Below are positions 55,479 through 64,000 of a stretch of DNA of 64,000 bases, piece after piece (position 1 is the stretch's first letter; each line of letters starts with the position of its first letter). The stretch covers positions 124,001 to 188,000 of the forward strand of contig NZ_OMPE01000004.1 in assembly GCF_900312815.1 (NCBI RefSeq), in the 5' to 3' direction. A program made the translations under genes and the position numbers. A model generated the notes under the pieces. That model ran no database searches. It was not told the DNA's origin and saw only the letters and a list, made by a program, of their open reading frames with translations. This DNA is from Aquimarina sp. AU474. Its GTDB lineage: Bacteria; Bacteroidota; Bacteroidia; Flavobacteriales; Flavobacteriaceae.

Positions 55479-56669
55479 GTGTTTGTTAAGAAAACATATC
55501 GATTAGTAGTTCTTCTAATCCTTGCTTCGGTGAGTAATAGTTGTGTAGAAGAATTTGAATTTGGGACACAGAATTTTGAAGACATTCTGGTAGTACAAGC
55601 TAGACTAACCGATGAGTTAAAAAACCAGGAAATTATACTTTCACGATCTTTTCGTTTAGAAAATGAAGGTCCTGCTCCAGAAGTTGGAGCAACTGTTAGT
55701 ATCGTTGATGATCAAGAAGTGATTTATCCATTTTCAGAGGTTTCTCCAGGGCAATATGTTTCGGATAATATGTTCGCAGCTGAAGTAAATCTTAATTATC
55801 AATTGATGATCACTACGCAAACTGGGCAATCATATGTATCGAGTTCAGTTAGTTTACCACAAAAAACACAAATCGATAATTTATATGCTGAGCGATTGAT
55901 TAATGATGATGGGGTAGAAGGAATTGGGATACTTGTAGATAGTTTTGATGCTACAGGTAACGCAAATTTTTATAGATATGAGTATGAAGAAACATATCAA
56001 ATTATTCCACCATTTTGGTTTGATTTGGATATCCAGGTGATATCCGAAGAACCACCAGAGATTGCTTTGATAACAAGAATGCGAGAAGAAAGAATATGCT
56101 ATAAAACTAATTTGTCTAAAAATATATTATTGGCAACAACTAATAATCTTGAAGAGAGTAATGTAGAGCGATTTATGGTTAATTTTTTTACACCAGATGA
56201 TCAAGTCCTAAGAGATAGATATAGTATACTTGTTAAACAGTATGTTCAATCTTTGGAAGCGCATGAATTTTATGAAACTCTAAAGGACTTTTCGGATTCT
56301 GAAAGTTTATTTTCTCAAATACAGCCAGGATTTATCAATGGTAATATTCTTTCTGTAGACAATCAAGATGAGAATATTTTAGGATATTTTGAAGCAACAT
56401 CTGTAACATCCAAACGAATATTTGTGAATAGAAGAGATTTGTTTCCTAGTTCCAATCGTCCAGCTTATCCGGCAAATTGCCCTTTTTTCGAAGTTAATGG
56501 TGCTGATGTAAGAGCAGTAATTAGTGCAGTGAATGATAGAGGGTTAAAGTTAATTGGGGTTGGAACCTCTGCAGGTGAGGGACTCGGTGGGCTTACTTTT
56601 ACGTTTCGCATTTGCAGTGATTGTAATGTTTTAGGAAGTAATATAAGACCTGATTTTTGGGTAGATTAA
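55479..56669 (+). CDS. DUF4249 lipoprotein, tandem copy 1
   Basis: Outer-membrane lipoprotein, likely a surface partner of the adjacent TonB receptor. The 396-residue protein starts at a GTG, since no ATG is available nearby, with the lipobox SVSNSC followed by VEEFEFGTQNFEDILVV, which is shared by all four copies. The middle carries TQIDNLYAERLINDDGVEGI, YQIIPPFWFDLD and DSESLFSQIQPGFINGNIL. The end is CSDCNVLGSNIRPDFWVD. It is the most diverged of the four at the C-terminus, with an extended GEGLGGLTFTFRI. It starts 8 bases after the receptor gene. Ligand unknown. Confidence 0.88.
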   Translation: MFVKKTYRLVVLLILASVSNSCVEEFEFGTQNFEDILVVQARLTDELKNQEIILSRSFRLENEGPAPEVGATVSIVDDQEVIYPFSEVSPGQYVSDNMFAAEVNLNYQLMITTQTGQSYVSSSVSLPQKTQIDNLYAERLINDDGVEGIGILVDSFDATGNANFYRYEYEETYQIIPPFWFDLDIQVISEEPPEIALITRMREERICYKTNLSKNILLATTNNLEESNVERFMVNFFTPDDQVLRDRYSILVKQYVQSLEAHEFYETLKDFSDSESLFSQIQPGFINGNILSVDNQDENILGYFEATSVTSKRIFVNRRDLFPSSNRPAYPANCPFFEVNGADVRAVISAVNDRGLKLIGVGTSAGEGLGGLTFTFRICSDCNVLGSNIRPDFWVD

Positions 56670-56716
56670 GTAAGTGTTTTAAGGATAGACAATATTAAAT
56701 TCTAATTAATTAGAAT

Positions 56717-57898
56717 ATGATTTCAAAAAGAATATACAGATTATTTTTATTTATGAGTTTGATACTTGTGTGTAATGGCTGTGTAGAAGAATTTGAATTT
56801 GGTACGCAAAATTTTGAGGACATATTGGTTATCGAATCTACGATTACTGATGAGTTAAAATTTCAAGAAGTACTGATTTCTAGAACATTTAGATTGGAGA
56901 ATGATGATCCATTGTCTGAAAACAATGCAACCGTAAGTGTCGTTGATGATCAACAAGTGGTGTATACATTTAATGAGGCAGAACCAGGAAGATACGTTTC
57001 TGTCAATATGTTTGCGGCACAAGTTGGTCGAAGTTATCAGTTACAAATCACTACAAATGATGGTGTATCGTATAGTTCTAGATCATCTATACTACCTCAA
57101 AAAACACAAATAGATAATTTGTATGCTGAAAGAATAATTAATGATGATGGGGTAGAAGGTATAGGGATTTTTGTGGATAGTTTTGATCCTACGGGGAATG
57201 CAAACTTTTATAGATATAAGTTTGAAGAGACTTATCAAATTATCCCACCATTTTGGAGTGCATTAGATTTAGAAATCGTTTCGGATAATCCTCCAGAAGT
57301 AGAATTAGTACCTAGGACAAGAGAGGAGAGGGTATGTTATAAAACAGAGCTTTCTAATAACATTATACTTACAGGAACCAATAACTTATCAGAAAACAGA
57401 GTAGATAGATTCATGGTGCGTTTTATTAGACCTGATGACGTAGTGCTAAGAGATCGATACAGTATTTTAGTAGAACAATTTGTACAATCTTTAGAAGCGC
57501 ATGAGTTTTATAGTACGTTAAGAGATTTTTCAGATTCTGAAAGTTTGTTCTCGCAAGTGCAACCGGGTTTTATAAATGGTAATATTTTTTCTATAAATAA
57601 CCCAAACGAGAACGTTCTGGGATTCTTTGAAGTGGCATCAGTTTCTTCCGATAGAATTTTTATTAACCTAAAAGATTTAATACCCACAGCTGTTCGCCCT
57701 CAATTTCAAGGTAATTGCTCAGAAGCTACACTATTCGAAGAGGGTAATGTAGCTATTATTATTGATTTGCTTCGAAGACGAGGGCTTAGACTGGTTGCAT
57801 TTAATCCTGCTAGTGGAGAGTATACATTAACTATTCCTATATGTACAGATTGTAATGTTTTGGGGACTAATGTTCGTCCAGATTTTTGGGAAGATTAA
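56717..57898 (+). CDS. DUF4249 lipoprotein, tandem copy 2
   Basis: Second of four paralogues, 393 residues, lipobox LVCNGC then VEEFEFGTQNFEDILVIEST. It shares long blocks with the others (ITDELKFQEVLISRTFRLEN, YQLQITTND, VQPGFINGNIF, CTDCNVLGTNVRPDFWED). Its closest relative is copy 4: both have TNNLSENRVDRFMV-like segments and an IIIDLLRRRG-type segment near the C-terminus. The variable stretch from RPQFQGNC to RLVAFNPASG differs from copies 1 and 3. It lies 47 bases after copy 1, and its 5' spacer shares an AGGATAGA motif with the one before copy 4. Function as for the family: surface lipoprotein, ligand unknown. Confidence 0.87.
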   Translation: MISKRIYRLFLFMSLILVCNGCVEEFEFGTQNFEDILVIESTITDELKFQEVLISRTFRLENDDPLSENNATVSVVDDQQVVYTFNEAEPGRYVSVNMFAAQVGRSYQLQITTNDGVSYSSRSSILPQKTQIDNLYAERIINDDGVEGIGIFVDSFDPTGNANFYRYKFEETYQIIPPFWSALDLEIVSDNPPEVELVPRTREERVCYKTELSNNIILTGTNNLSENRVDRFMVRFIRPDDVVLRDRYSILVEQFVQSLEAHEFYSTLRDFSDSESLFSQVQPGFINGNIFSINNPNENVLGFFEVASVSSDRIFINLKDLIPTAVRPQFQGNCSEATLFEEGNVAIIIDLLRRRGLRLVAFNPASGEYTLTIPICTDCNVLGTNVRPDFWED

Positions 57899-57985
57899 GT
57901 AGAGGTTTGAAGAGTTTTAATTGTAAAGAAATAGTAAGTAATAAATTTTAAAGATAAATAGTATTAAAAGTTGTTTTATTAGAGT

Positions 57986-59170
57986 ATGATTTCAAAAAGA
58001 ATATACAGATTGTTTGTACTCATAAGTGGAATACTTATGTGCAATGGCTGTGTTGAAGAGTTTGAATTCGGTACGCAAAATTTTGAAGATTTATTGGTTA
58101 TTGAATCTACGATTACCGATGAGCTTAAGCTTCAAGAAGTGTTGATCTCCAGAACATTTAGGTTAGAGAATGATGGCCCGTTGCCGGAGAGTAACGCAAC
58201 CGTAAGTGTAATCGATGATCTACAAGTGGAGTATGTTTTTAATGAGGCTGAACCAGGAAGATATGTTTCTGTTAATATGTTTGAAGCTTTGGCAGGACGA
58301 AGTTATCAGTTACAAATCACTACAAATGATGGGAAGTCTTATAGCTCTAGATCATCTGTTTTACCACAGAAAACACAGATCGATAATTTATATGCAGAAC
58401 AAGTGATTAATGATGATGGAGTAGAGGGTATTGGAATATTTGTAGATAGTTTTGACCCCACGGGGAATGCTGATTTCTATCGTTATGAATTTATAGAAAC
58501 CTATCAAATCATTCCTCCTTTTTATTCTGATATTACTTTGGAAATTTTGTCAAATGAACCACCCGTAATAGATATAGGACCTCGAACCAGAGAGGAAAGA
58601 GTTTGTTATCGAACTGAAATTTCTAATAAAATTATTTTAAATAATATAGGAACGCTTTCTGAAAGTAATGTAAATCGTTTCATGGTTCATTTTTTGCCGC
58701 CAGATGATGAAGTTCTTCGGAATAGATATAGTATTTTAGTAAGACAATTGGTGCAGTCTGCAGAGGCAAATCAATTCTTTGAAACCCTAAAAGAATTTTC
58801 AGATTCTGAAAGTTTGTTCTCTCAAATTCAACCAGGATTCATTCAGGGAAATATACTTTCTGTTAATAATGCTGATGAAAACGTTTTAGGCTTTTTTGAG
58901 GTGGCAACTGTGTCTTCAGAAAGAGTATTTATTAATTTCCGAGATATTTTACCTGGAGTGTTTAGACCTGATTTTCAAGTTAGGTGCACTTTGTTAACCC
59001 AAAGAGGAGCAACAAATAACGGAATAAGAGAGGTGATTAGATTAGCTGAAACAGGTTTTAGATTGGTTACTTTTGATGCAACAACAAATGATTACATATT
59101 TACAACACCAATATGTACCGATTGCAATGTTTTAGGAACAAATATTCGTCCAGATTTTTGGGTGGATTAA
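57986..59170 (+). CDS. DUF4249 lipoprotein, tandem copy 3
   Basis: Third of four paralogues, 394 residues, lipobox LMCNGC. N-terminus ISKRIYRLFVLISGILMCNG is nearly that of copy 2, while the region after YQIIPPFYSDITLEIL and the C-terminal variable stretch (RPDFQVRCTLLTQRGATNNG) are its own. Conserved blocks are the same as in the others (DSESLFSQIQPGFIQGNILS, CTDCNVLGTNIRPDFWVD). It lies 87 bases after copy 2. The mixture of near-identical and divergent segments suggests duplication followed by diversification, perhaps with gene conversion. Predicted surface lipoprotein; ligand unknown. Confidence 0.87.
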   Translation: MISKRIYRLFVLISGILMCNGCVEEFEFGTQNFEDLLVIESTITDELKLQEVLISRTFRLENDGPLPESNATVSVIDDLQVEYVFNEAEPGRYVSVNMFEALAGRSYQLQITTNDGKSYSSRSSVLPQKTQIDNLYAEQVINDDGVEGIGIFVDSFDPTGNADFYRYEFIETYQIIPPFYSDITLEILSNEPPVIDIGPRTREERVCYRTEISNKIILNNIGTLSESNVNRFMVHFLPPDDEVLRNRYSILVRQLVQSAEANQFFETLKEFSDSESLFSQIQPGFIQGNILSVNNADENVLGFFEVATVSSERVFINFRDILPGVFRPDFQVRCTLLTQRGATNNGIREVIRLAETGFRLVTFDATTNDYIFTTPICTDCNVLGTNIRPDFWVD

Positions 59171-59261
59171 TTAAAATAACGATTAAGCTGAAAGATGGAA
59201 TTGAATAATCTTAAAAGTGTGTATTTAAGGATAGATATTTTTAAGCCCTAATCATAAGAAT

Positions 59262-60443
59262 ATGATGATAAAAAATATATATCGATTAATGTTACTCATA
59301 AGTGTTTCGCTTGTGTGTAATAATTGTGTCGATGAATTCGAATTTGGTACTCAGAATTTTGAGGACATATTAGTTATAGAATCTACAATTACTGATGAGT
59401 TAAAGTTTCAAGAAGTATTGATCTCGAGAACTTTTAGACTTGAGAATGATGGTCCGTTGGCAGAGAGTAATGCAACAGTAAGTATAGTTGATGATCAACA
59501 AGTAGAATATTCCTTTAATGAAACTGAACCAGGAAAGTATGTTTCTGCGAATATGTTTGAGGCACAAGTTGGTCGAAGTTATCAGTTACAAATCACGACA
59601 AACGATGGGATGTCTTATAGCTCTAGGTCTTCTATCTTGCCTCAAAAAGCACAAATTGATAATTTATACGCTGAGAGAGTAATAAATGATGCAGGTGTAG
59701 AAGGAATTGGTATTTTTGTAGATAGTTTTGATCCTACAGGAAATGCTAATTTCTACCGATACAAGTTTGATGAAACGTATCAGATTATTCCTCCTTTTTG
59801 GGCACCTATAGATATAGAGATAGTGTCAGATAATCCACCAGAAGTGGCTATAGTACCTCGAGTAAGAGAAGAAAGAGTTTGTTATAAAACAGTACCTTCT
59901 AATAATATAATTCTTACGAGCACCAATAATCTTACCGAAAATAGAGTAGATCGTTTTATGGTGCATTTTATTGAGTCGGATAATGTTGCATTAAGAGATC
60001 GCTATAGTATTTTGGTAGAGCAGCTTATACAAACTTCTGAGGCACAAGAATTTTATAGTACCCTAAAGGATTTTTCGGATTCTGAAAGTTTGTTCTCGCA
60101 GGTACAACCAGGCTTTATTAATGGAAATATTTTTTCGGTTAATACTCCAAATGAAAACGTTCTGGGATTTTTTGAGGTAGTGTCGGTTTCTTCCGAAAGA
60201 ATATTTGTTAACCTAAAAGATTTTATTCCATCTGCTGTTCGCCCTGAATTTGATGGTAACTGTACAGCAGGATCTCTATTCGTAGAGACCAATGTGGCTA
60301 TTATTATTGATTTGGTAAGAAGAAGAGGTATGCGATTGGCTGCTTTTGATGGTTTCACTGAAGAATATACATTAACCATTCCAGTATGTACTGATTGTAC
60401 GGTTTCTGGAACTAATATTCGTCCTGATTTTTGGGAGGATTAA
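59262..60443 (+). CDS. DUF4249 lipoprotein, tandem copy 4
   Basis: Fourth paralogue, 393 residues, lipobox LVCNNC followed by VDEFEFGTQNFEDILVIEST, where the others have VEEFEF. It resembles copy 2 most (NLTENRVDRFMVHF, ETNVAIIIDLVRRRGMRL). The C-terminal CTDCTVSGTNIRPDFWED departs slightly from the CNVLG of the rest. It lies 91 bases after copy 3. The start could be the ATG at 59262 or the one directly after it. The next gene starts 11 bases past its stop, so the array is read as one transcript with it. Predicted surface lipoprotein; ligand unknown. Confidence 0.87.
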   Translation: MMIKNIYRLMLLISVSLVCNNCVDEFEFGTQNFEDILVIESTITDELKFQEVLISRTFRLENDGPLAESNATVSIVDDQQVEYSFNETEPGKYVSANMFEAQVGRSYQLQITTNDGMSYSSRSSILPQKAQIDNLYAERVINDAGVEGIGIFVDSFDPTGNANFYRYKFDETYQIIPPFWAPIDIEIVSDNPPEVAIVPRVREERVCYKTVPSNNIILTSTNNLTENRVDRFMVHFIESDNVALRDRYSILVEQLIQTSEAQEFYSTLKDFSDSESLFSQVQPGFINGNIFSVNTPNENVLGFFEVVSVSSERIFVNLKDFIPSAVRPEFDGNCTAGSLFVETNVAIIIDLVRRRGMRLAAFDGFTEEYTLTIPVCTDCTVSGTNIRPDFWED

Positions 60444-60454
60444 AGATAAAAAAG

Positions 60455-62200
60455 ATGATAAGAATTACATTGATATTCGTTTTTGTTAGTTTGTTTGTTA
60501 GTACTGCGATTAGTCAGTCAGCAACGCAAGAGTATAAAGATATTCCAGAGGAAAAGATTTTTATGCACCATAATACTTCATTTTTATTTACTGGTGAATA
60601 TTTGTATTATAGTGTGTATTGCCTTAATTCGGAATCTAGAAATCTAAGTGACCTTAGTAAGGTTGCTTATGTTGAATTGGTAAGTGAGGATAAGAAGGTA
60701 GTCTTTACACATAAAGTAAAATTAAAAAATGGAGTAGGACAGGGAGATTTCTTTTTGCCAGTATCATTAAGATCAGGTAATTATAAGCTTTTGGCATATA
60801 CCAATTGGATGAAGAACTATGGAGTACAAAACTTTTTTCAGGGAGATGTAGCTATAGTTAACCCGTATCAAGGAGATCAAAAATCTATTTTGACAGATAG
60901 TGTTTCTTATAAAGAAAAAAGAGAGGCGTATTTAAAAGAAAGGATAAAATCGGATCGAACGAAATCTAAGATTTCTTTAACAACCAATAAGAGTGCCTTT
61001 GGTAAAAGAGAAGCAGTTGATTTAAAAATTAGGAACCTTGATAAATCAATTGCAGGAGGTCGATTTTCTATTTCGGTAAGAAAAGTGGATACTATAAAAA
61101 CTCCGAATCAAAAAACAACTTTAGATTTCAATACATCTTTGAGTAAAAGAAATGAGCAATTAAAAAGTGAATCCGTTACTTTACCCGAATTGCGAGGTGA
61201 ATTAATATGTGGAAAAATAATCTCTAAAGATTCAAATTTTGATGTAGTTAATAAAAAAGTAGGATTCTCAATTCCTGGTGAAAATTATGAAATTAAAATT
61301 GCTACTACGGATAATGAAGGAGGTTTTTGTTTTAATTTGGATAGAGAATATGAAGAAAATGATGGTTTTTTACAAGTTTTAGGTTTTGAAGACAAGTTTA
61401 ATGTAGAGCTAATCGAATCTGAGGTTTTGGATTATGAAAAGTTAAATTTTAATGATTTTAAAATTACTCGTGAAATGAAAGATATGATTATTAAACGCAG
61501 TGTTTATAATCAGATTAGGAATCGATATTTTAGTGTAAAACCTGATACGTTAACTCCTTTGCAGGAGATCCCGCCTTTTTATGAAGGTACAGCAGAAATA
61601 TATAATTTGGATGATTATACTAGATTTCCAACCATAAGAGAAACTCTTGTTGAGGTAGTAAATAATGTTTGGGCCAAGAAGGTTGAGAATGATAGATATG
61701 TTTTTCAGGTTCGTTATAAATACCCTCCTTTTAATGAGCCAGAATACCTTCCATTGGTTATCGTTGATGGTATGATAATACAAGATCATACAGATCTTGT
61801 AGAGTATGATGCTAGAAAAGTAAAAAGAATCTCAGTGTCCAGAGATAAACATTATTTAGGATCTCAAATCTTCCAGGGTATTGTAGATATCGAAACAGAA
61901 AAAGGAGATTACTATACTTTGGTTAATAAAAGTTACATAGATAAAATTACTTTATTTAAACCGTTGCCAAAGAAAAAGTATTTCGTGCAACAGTATAATC
62001 AAGGAGTAAAAAGTGATTCGGATCGTATACCCGATTTTAGAAATCAATTACTTTGGCTTCCGGATGTTACTTTTGATGATGTAGAAACAACTATTAATTT
62101 CTTTACATCTAATAATCTTGGGGATTATGAAATTCGTATCGAAGGATACTCAAGCAATGGTATGCCTATATCGGCTACAGAAAGAATTACTGTAAAATAA
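60455..62200 (+). CDS. Secreted MG2/macroglobulin-like protein ending the TonB/DUF4249 cluster
   Basis: Envelope protein of 581 residues. I chose the ATG at 60455 (MIRITLIFVFVSLFVSTAIS, clean signal peptide) over a TTG inside copy 4. The N-terminal domain (YKDIPEEKIFMHHNTSFLFT, GEYLYYSVYCLN, SGNYKLLAYTNWMKNYG) has the look of an MG2-type macroglobulin domain, followed by another beta domain (SKISLTTNKSAFGKREAVDL). The C-terminal half has VDGMIIQDHTDLVEYDARKV and GSQIFQGIVDIETEKGDYYT, similar to a TonB plug-like segment. Proteins of this layout accompany TonB receptors in flavobacteria. Role unknown, probably assembly or stability of the surface complex. Confidence 0.82.
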   Translation: MIRITLIFVFVSLFVSTAISQSATQEYKDIPEEKIFMHHNTSFLFTGEYLYYSVYCLNSESRNLSDLSKVAYVELVSEDKKVVFTHKVKLKNGVGQGDFFLPVSLRSGNYKLLAYTNWMKNYGVQNFFQGDVAIVNPYQGDQKSILTDSVSYKEKREAYLKERIKSDRTKSKISLTTNKSAFGKREAVDLKIRNLDKSIAGGRFSISVRKVDTIKTPNQKTTLDFNTSLSKRNEQLKSESVTLPELRGELICGKIISKDSNFDVVNKKVGFSIPGENYEIKIATTDNEGGFCFNLDREYEENDGFLQVLGFEDKFNVELIESEVLDYEKLNFNDFKITREMKDMIIKRSVYNQIRNRYFSVKPDTLTPLQEIPPFYEGTAEIYNLDDYTRFPTIRETLVEVVNNVWAKKVENDRYVFQVRYKYPPFNEPEYLPLVIVDGMIIQDHTDLVEYDARKVKRISVSRDKHYLGSQIFQGIVDIETEKGDYYTLVNKSYIDKITLFKPLPKKKYFVQQYNQGVKSDSDRIPDFRNQLLWLPDVTFDDVETTINFFTSNNLGDYEIRIEGYSSNGMPISATERITVK

Positions 62201-62293
62201 TCACTTAGGTCATTTACGAGTTTTGATTAATAATTTCAGTTTCATTTTTTGAAACTCCCTATCTCTATTTTTGTTTTTGCAAAAAAGAGAAGT

Positions 62294-63832
62294 ATGCTGA
62301 TTAAAGTGTTTGGAAGTGCTGTTTTTGGTGTAGAAGCCACTACGGTTACTGTTGAGGTAAATATAGATAAGGGAATCGGGTATCATTTAGTAGGATTACC
62401 CGATAATGCCATTAGAGAAAGTAGTTACCGCATAGCTGCAGCGCTTCAGAATAATGGTTATAAACTTCCGGGTAAAAAAATTACCATCAATATGGCTCCT
62501 GCCGATTTACGAAAAGAAGGGTCTGCCTATGATTTAACTCTGGCAATAGGAATCCTAGCAGCAAGTTCGCAAATCAAGGCAGATAAAGTTTCAGATTATC
62601 TAATTATGGGGGAGTTGTCTCTAGACGGAAATTTACAACCCATTAAAGGGGCGTTGCCTATTGCAATTAAAGCCAGAGAAGAAGGTTTTAAAGGATTTAT
62701 TTTACCTAAACAAAATGCTAAGGAGGCAGCTATTGTTGATAGCCTTGACGTCTATGGTGTAGAGAATATAAAAGAGGTTATTGACTTTTTTGATGATAAA
62801 GAAAAATTACAACCCACTGCGGTAGATACTAGAGAAGAATTTCATGCAGCATTAAATAACCCAGAATTTGATTTTGTAGATGTTAAAGGGCAAGAAAGTA
62901 TAAAGCGTTGTATGGAGATTGCTGCCGCAGGAGGACATAATATTATACTCGTTGGTCCACCTGGAAGTGGTAAAACAATGCTAAGTAAACGATTACCTAG
63001 TATATTACCACCAATGTCTTTACAAGAAGCTTTAGAAACCACCAAAATTCATAGTGTAGTAGGTAGGATTAAAGATAATATTGGTCTAATGGCTCAACGA
63101 CCTTTTAGAAGCCCGCATCATACAATATCAGATGTGGCATTGGTAGGAGGAGGAGCATACCCACAACCAGGCGAAATTTCATTATCTCATAATGGGGTAT
63201 TATTTTTAGATGAGTTACCAGAATTTAAAAGAAGTGTACTTGAGGTAATGCGCCAACCTTTAGAGGATAGAGAGGTAACTATTTCAAGAGCTAAGTTTAC
63301 GGTTACGTACCCCTCTAGTTTTATGCTAGTAGCAAGTATGAACCCAAGCCCAGGAGGTTATTTTAATGATCCAAATGCACCTGTAACTTCTTCACCAGCA
63401 GAAATGCAACGATATCTTAGTAAAATTTCTGGTCCACTATTGGATAGAATAGATATTCATATCGAAGTCACTCCAGTCCCCTTTGATAAACTTAGTGAAG
63501 AAAGGAAAGGAGAGAGTAGCGTTGATATTAGAAAAAGAGTAATAGCCGCAAGAGATATCCAAACAAAGCGGTTTTCAACATTGTCAAATATCCATTATAA
63601 TGCTCAAATGGGAGTACGGCAAATCAGGATATTTTGTGAACTGGATAATTCTTCTAAACAATTGCTAAAAACAGCAATGGAGCGGTTAAATTTATCTGCA
63701 AGGGCATATGATCGTATTTTAAAAGTGTCAAGAACTATCGCAGATCTTTCTCAATCAAAAAATATAAATGGAGATCATATTTCTGAGGCGATTCAATATC
63801 GTAGTTTGGATCGAGATGGATGGTTAGGATAA
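62294..63832 (+). CDS. YifB/ComM-like AAA+ ATPase (Mg-chelatase subunit family)
   Basis: Cytoplasmic AAA+ ATPase of the YifB/ComM family. ComM is a helicase that extends branch migration in natural transformation. The ATG at 62294 is chosen over a TTG at 62249, because MLIKVFGSAVFGVEATTVTV is the family's normal N-terminus (512 residues). The N-terminal ChlI domain contains VGLPDNAIRESSYRIAAAL and ADLRKEGSAYDLTLAIGILA. The AAA core has Walker A VGPPGSGKTM, FRSPHHTISDVALVGGG, Walker B GVLFLDELPEF, and sensor residues in MLVASMNPSPGGYF. A C-terminal Mg-chelatase-like helical domain ends in LSARAYDRILKVSRTIADL. All motifs are intact. A zinc motif in the middle is not evident. Confidence 0.95.
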   Translation: MLIKVFGSAVFGVEATTVTVEVNIDKGIGYHLVGLPDNAIRESSYRIAAALQNNGYKLPGKKITINMAPADLRKEGSAYDLTLAIGILAASSQIKADKVSDYLIMGELSLDGNLQPIKGALPIAIKAREEGFKGFILPKQNAKEAAIVDSLDVYGVENIKEVIDFFDDKEKLQPTAVDTREEFHAALNNPEFDFVDVKGQESIKRCMEIAAAGGHNIILVGPPGSGKTMLSKRLPSILPPMSLQEALETTKIHSVVGRIKDNIGLMAQRPFRSPHHTISDVALVGGGAYPQPGEISLSHNGVLFLDELPEFKRSVLEVMRQPLEDREVTISRAKFTVTYPSSFMLVASMNPSPGGYFNDPNAPVTSSPAEMQRYLSKISGPLLDRIDIHIEVTPVPFDKLSEERKGESSVDIRKRVIAARDIQTKRFSTLSNIHYNAQMGVRQIRIFCELDNSSKQLLKTAMERLNLSARAYDRILKVSRTIADLSQSKNINGDHISEAIQYRSLDRDGWLG

Positions 63833-63936
63833 GAATTTATAAACTATTTCCTCTTCTTATTAACAATGCATTTATTATCCTTTTAGAAATCAATATTTTT
63901 AAGAAAATACACATTCTCAAATTTTAAATATTGATT

Positions 63937-64000
63937 ATGAATAGAATCCTTTTTTTGATGCTAATATTAGCTTTTGCAAATTGTAATAAACAAGATACTG
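63937..64000 (+). CDS. Lipoprotein, 5' end only (cut by window end)
   Basis: The last 64 bases open a frame reading MNRILFLMLILAFANCNKQD, a lipoprotein signal with the lipid cysteine at residue 16. The gene continues past the window, so nothing more can be said about its function. It starts 104 bases after the ATPase stop. Confidence 0.6.
   Translation, partial: MNRILFLMLILAFANCNKQDT

Noticed and set aside
55479..60443. Tandem DUF4249 genes as an assembly artefact
   Set aside because: The copies differ throughout, have different spacers and distinct C-terminal windows, so they are not a collapsed or repeated read artefact.

Overview
The window is AT-rich DNA from a member of the Bacteroidota, most likely a marine Flavobacteriaceae species. 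The signs are a SusC/SusD starch locus, TonB-dependent receptors with carboxypeptidase-like N-terminal domains, DUF4249 lipoproteins, a protein ending like a type IX secretion cargo, many 'MKK...C' lipoproteins, and promoters with the Bacteroidota -7 element TAnnTTTG. A genus such as Aquimarina would fit, but this is inference. I saw no rRNA, tRNA, CRISPR array, insertion sequence or phage gene.

Layout. 1-5.4 kb: the 3' part of a TPR histidine kinase, convergent with a two-gene exporter (C39-peptidase ABC transporter plus HlyD adaptor) that has no recognisable peptide substrate beside it. 5.6-25.4 kb: a maltodextrin/starch locus joined to glycolysis. susC-susD-susE and a surface GH13 amylase run leftward. 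A LacI regulator, a sugar MFS permease, beta-phosphoglucomutase, maltose phosphorylase, a SusA-like GH13 and a lipoprotein GH13 run rightward, followed by pfkA, gapA and a GlcNAc-kinase-like gene. Together they bind, cut and import starch fragments, split maltose by phosphorolysis and feed glucose phosphates into glycolysis. A 16-bp LacI-type palindrome lies between susC and lacI.

25.4-40.0 kb: a nitrate/nitrite assimilation island. Leftward: a porin, then nirB-nirD-DUF4202-sensor kinase. Rightward: a NarL-type response regulator, narK, a three-part nitrate reductase fusion, a rubredoxin-tailed protein and a small unknown. Four sites in this island carry the same palindrome (TAAGTATTAATACTTA or a near match) fused to a TAnnTTTG promoter element. 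One site is a 36-bp perfect palindrome able to drive two divergent genes. This looks like a dedicated regulon.

40-51 kb: housekeeping and miscellaneous genes (lipoprotein, S41 peptidase, carboxypeptidase-like-domain protein, hybrid kinase, small secreted protein, M13 peptidase, an ACT-like protein divergent from aspartate kinase). 51.0-51.9 kb is a long non-coding stretch with a diverged direct repeat. 51.9-62.2 kb is one long co-directional cluster: secreted protein, STN-type TonB receptor, four tandem DUF4249 lipoproteins and an MG2-like protein. The window ends with a YifB/ComM-like AAA ATPase and the first codons of a lipoprotein.

The best candidates for something undescribed are the nitrogen palindrome-promoter set, the possible four-segment RNA leader before the sugar permease, the rubredoxin-tailed partner of the fused nitrate reductase, and the quadruplicated DUF4249 array.
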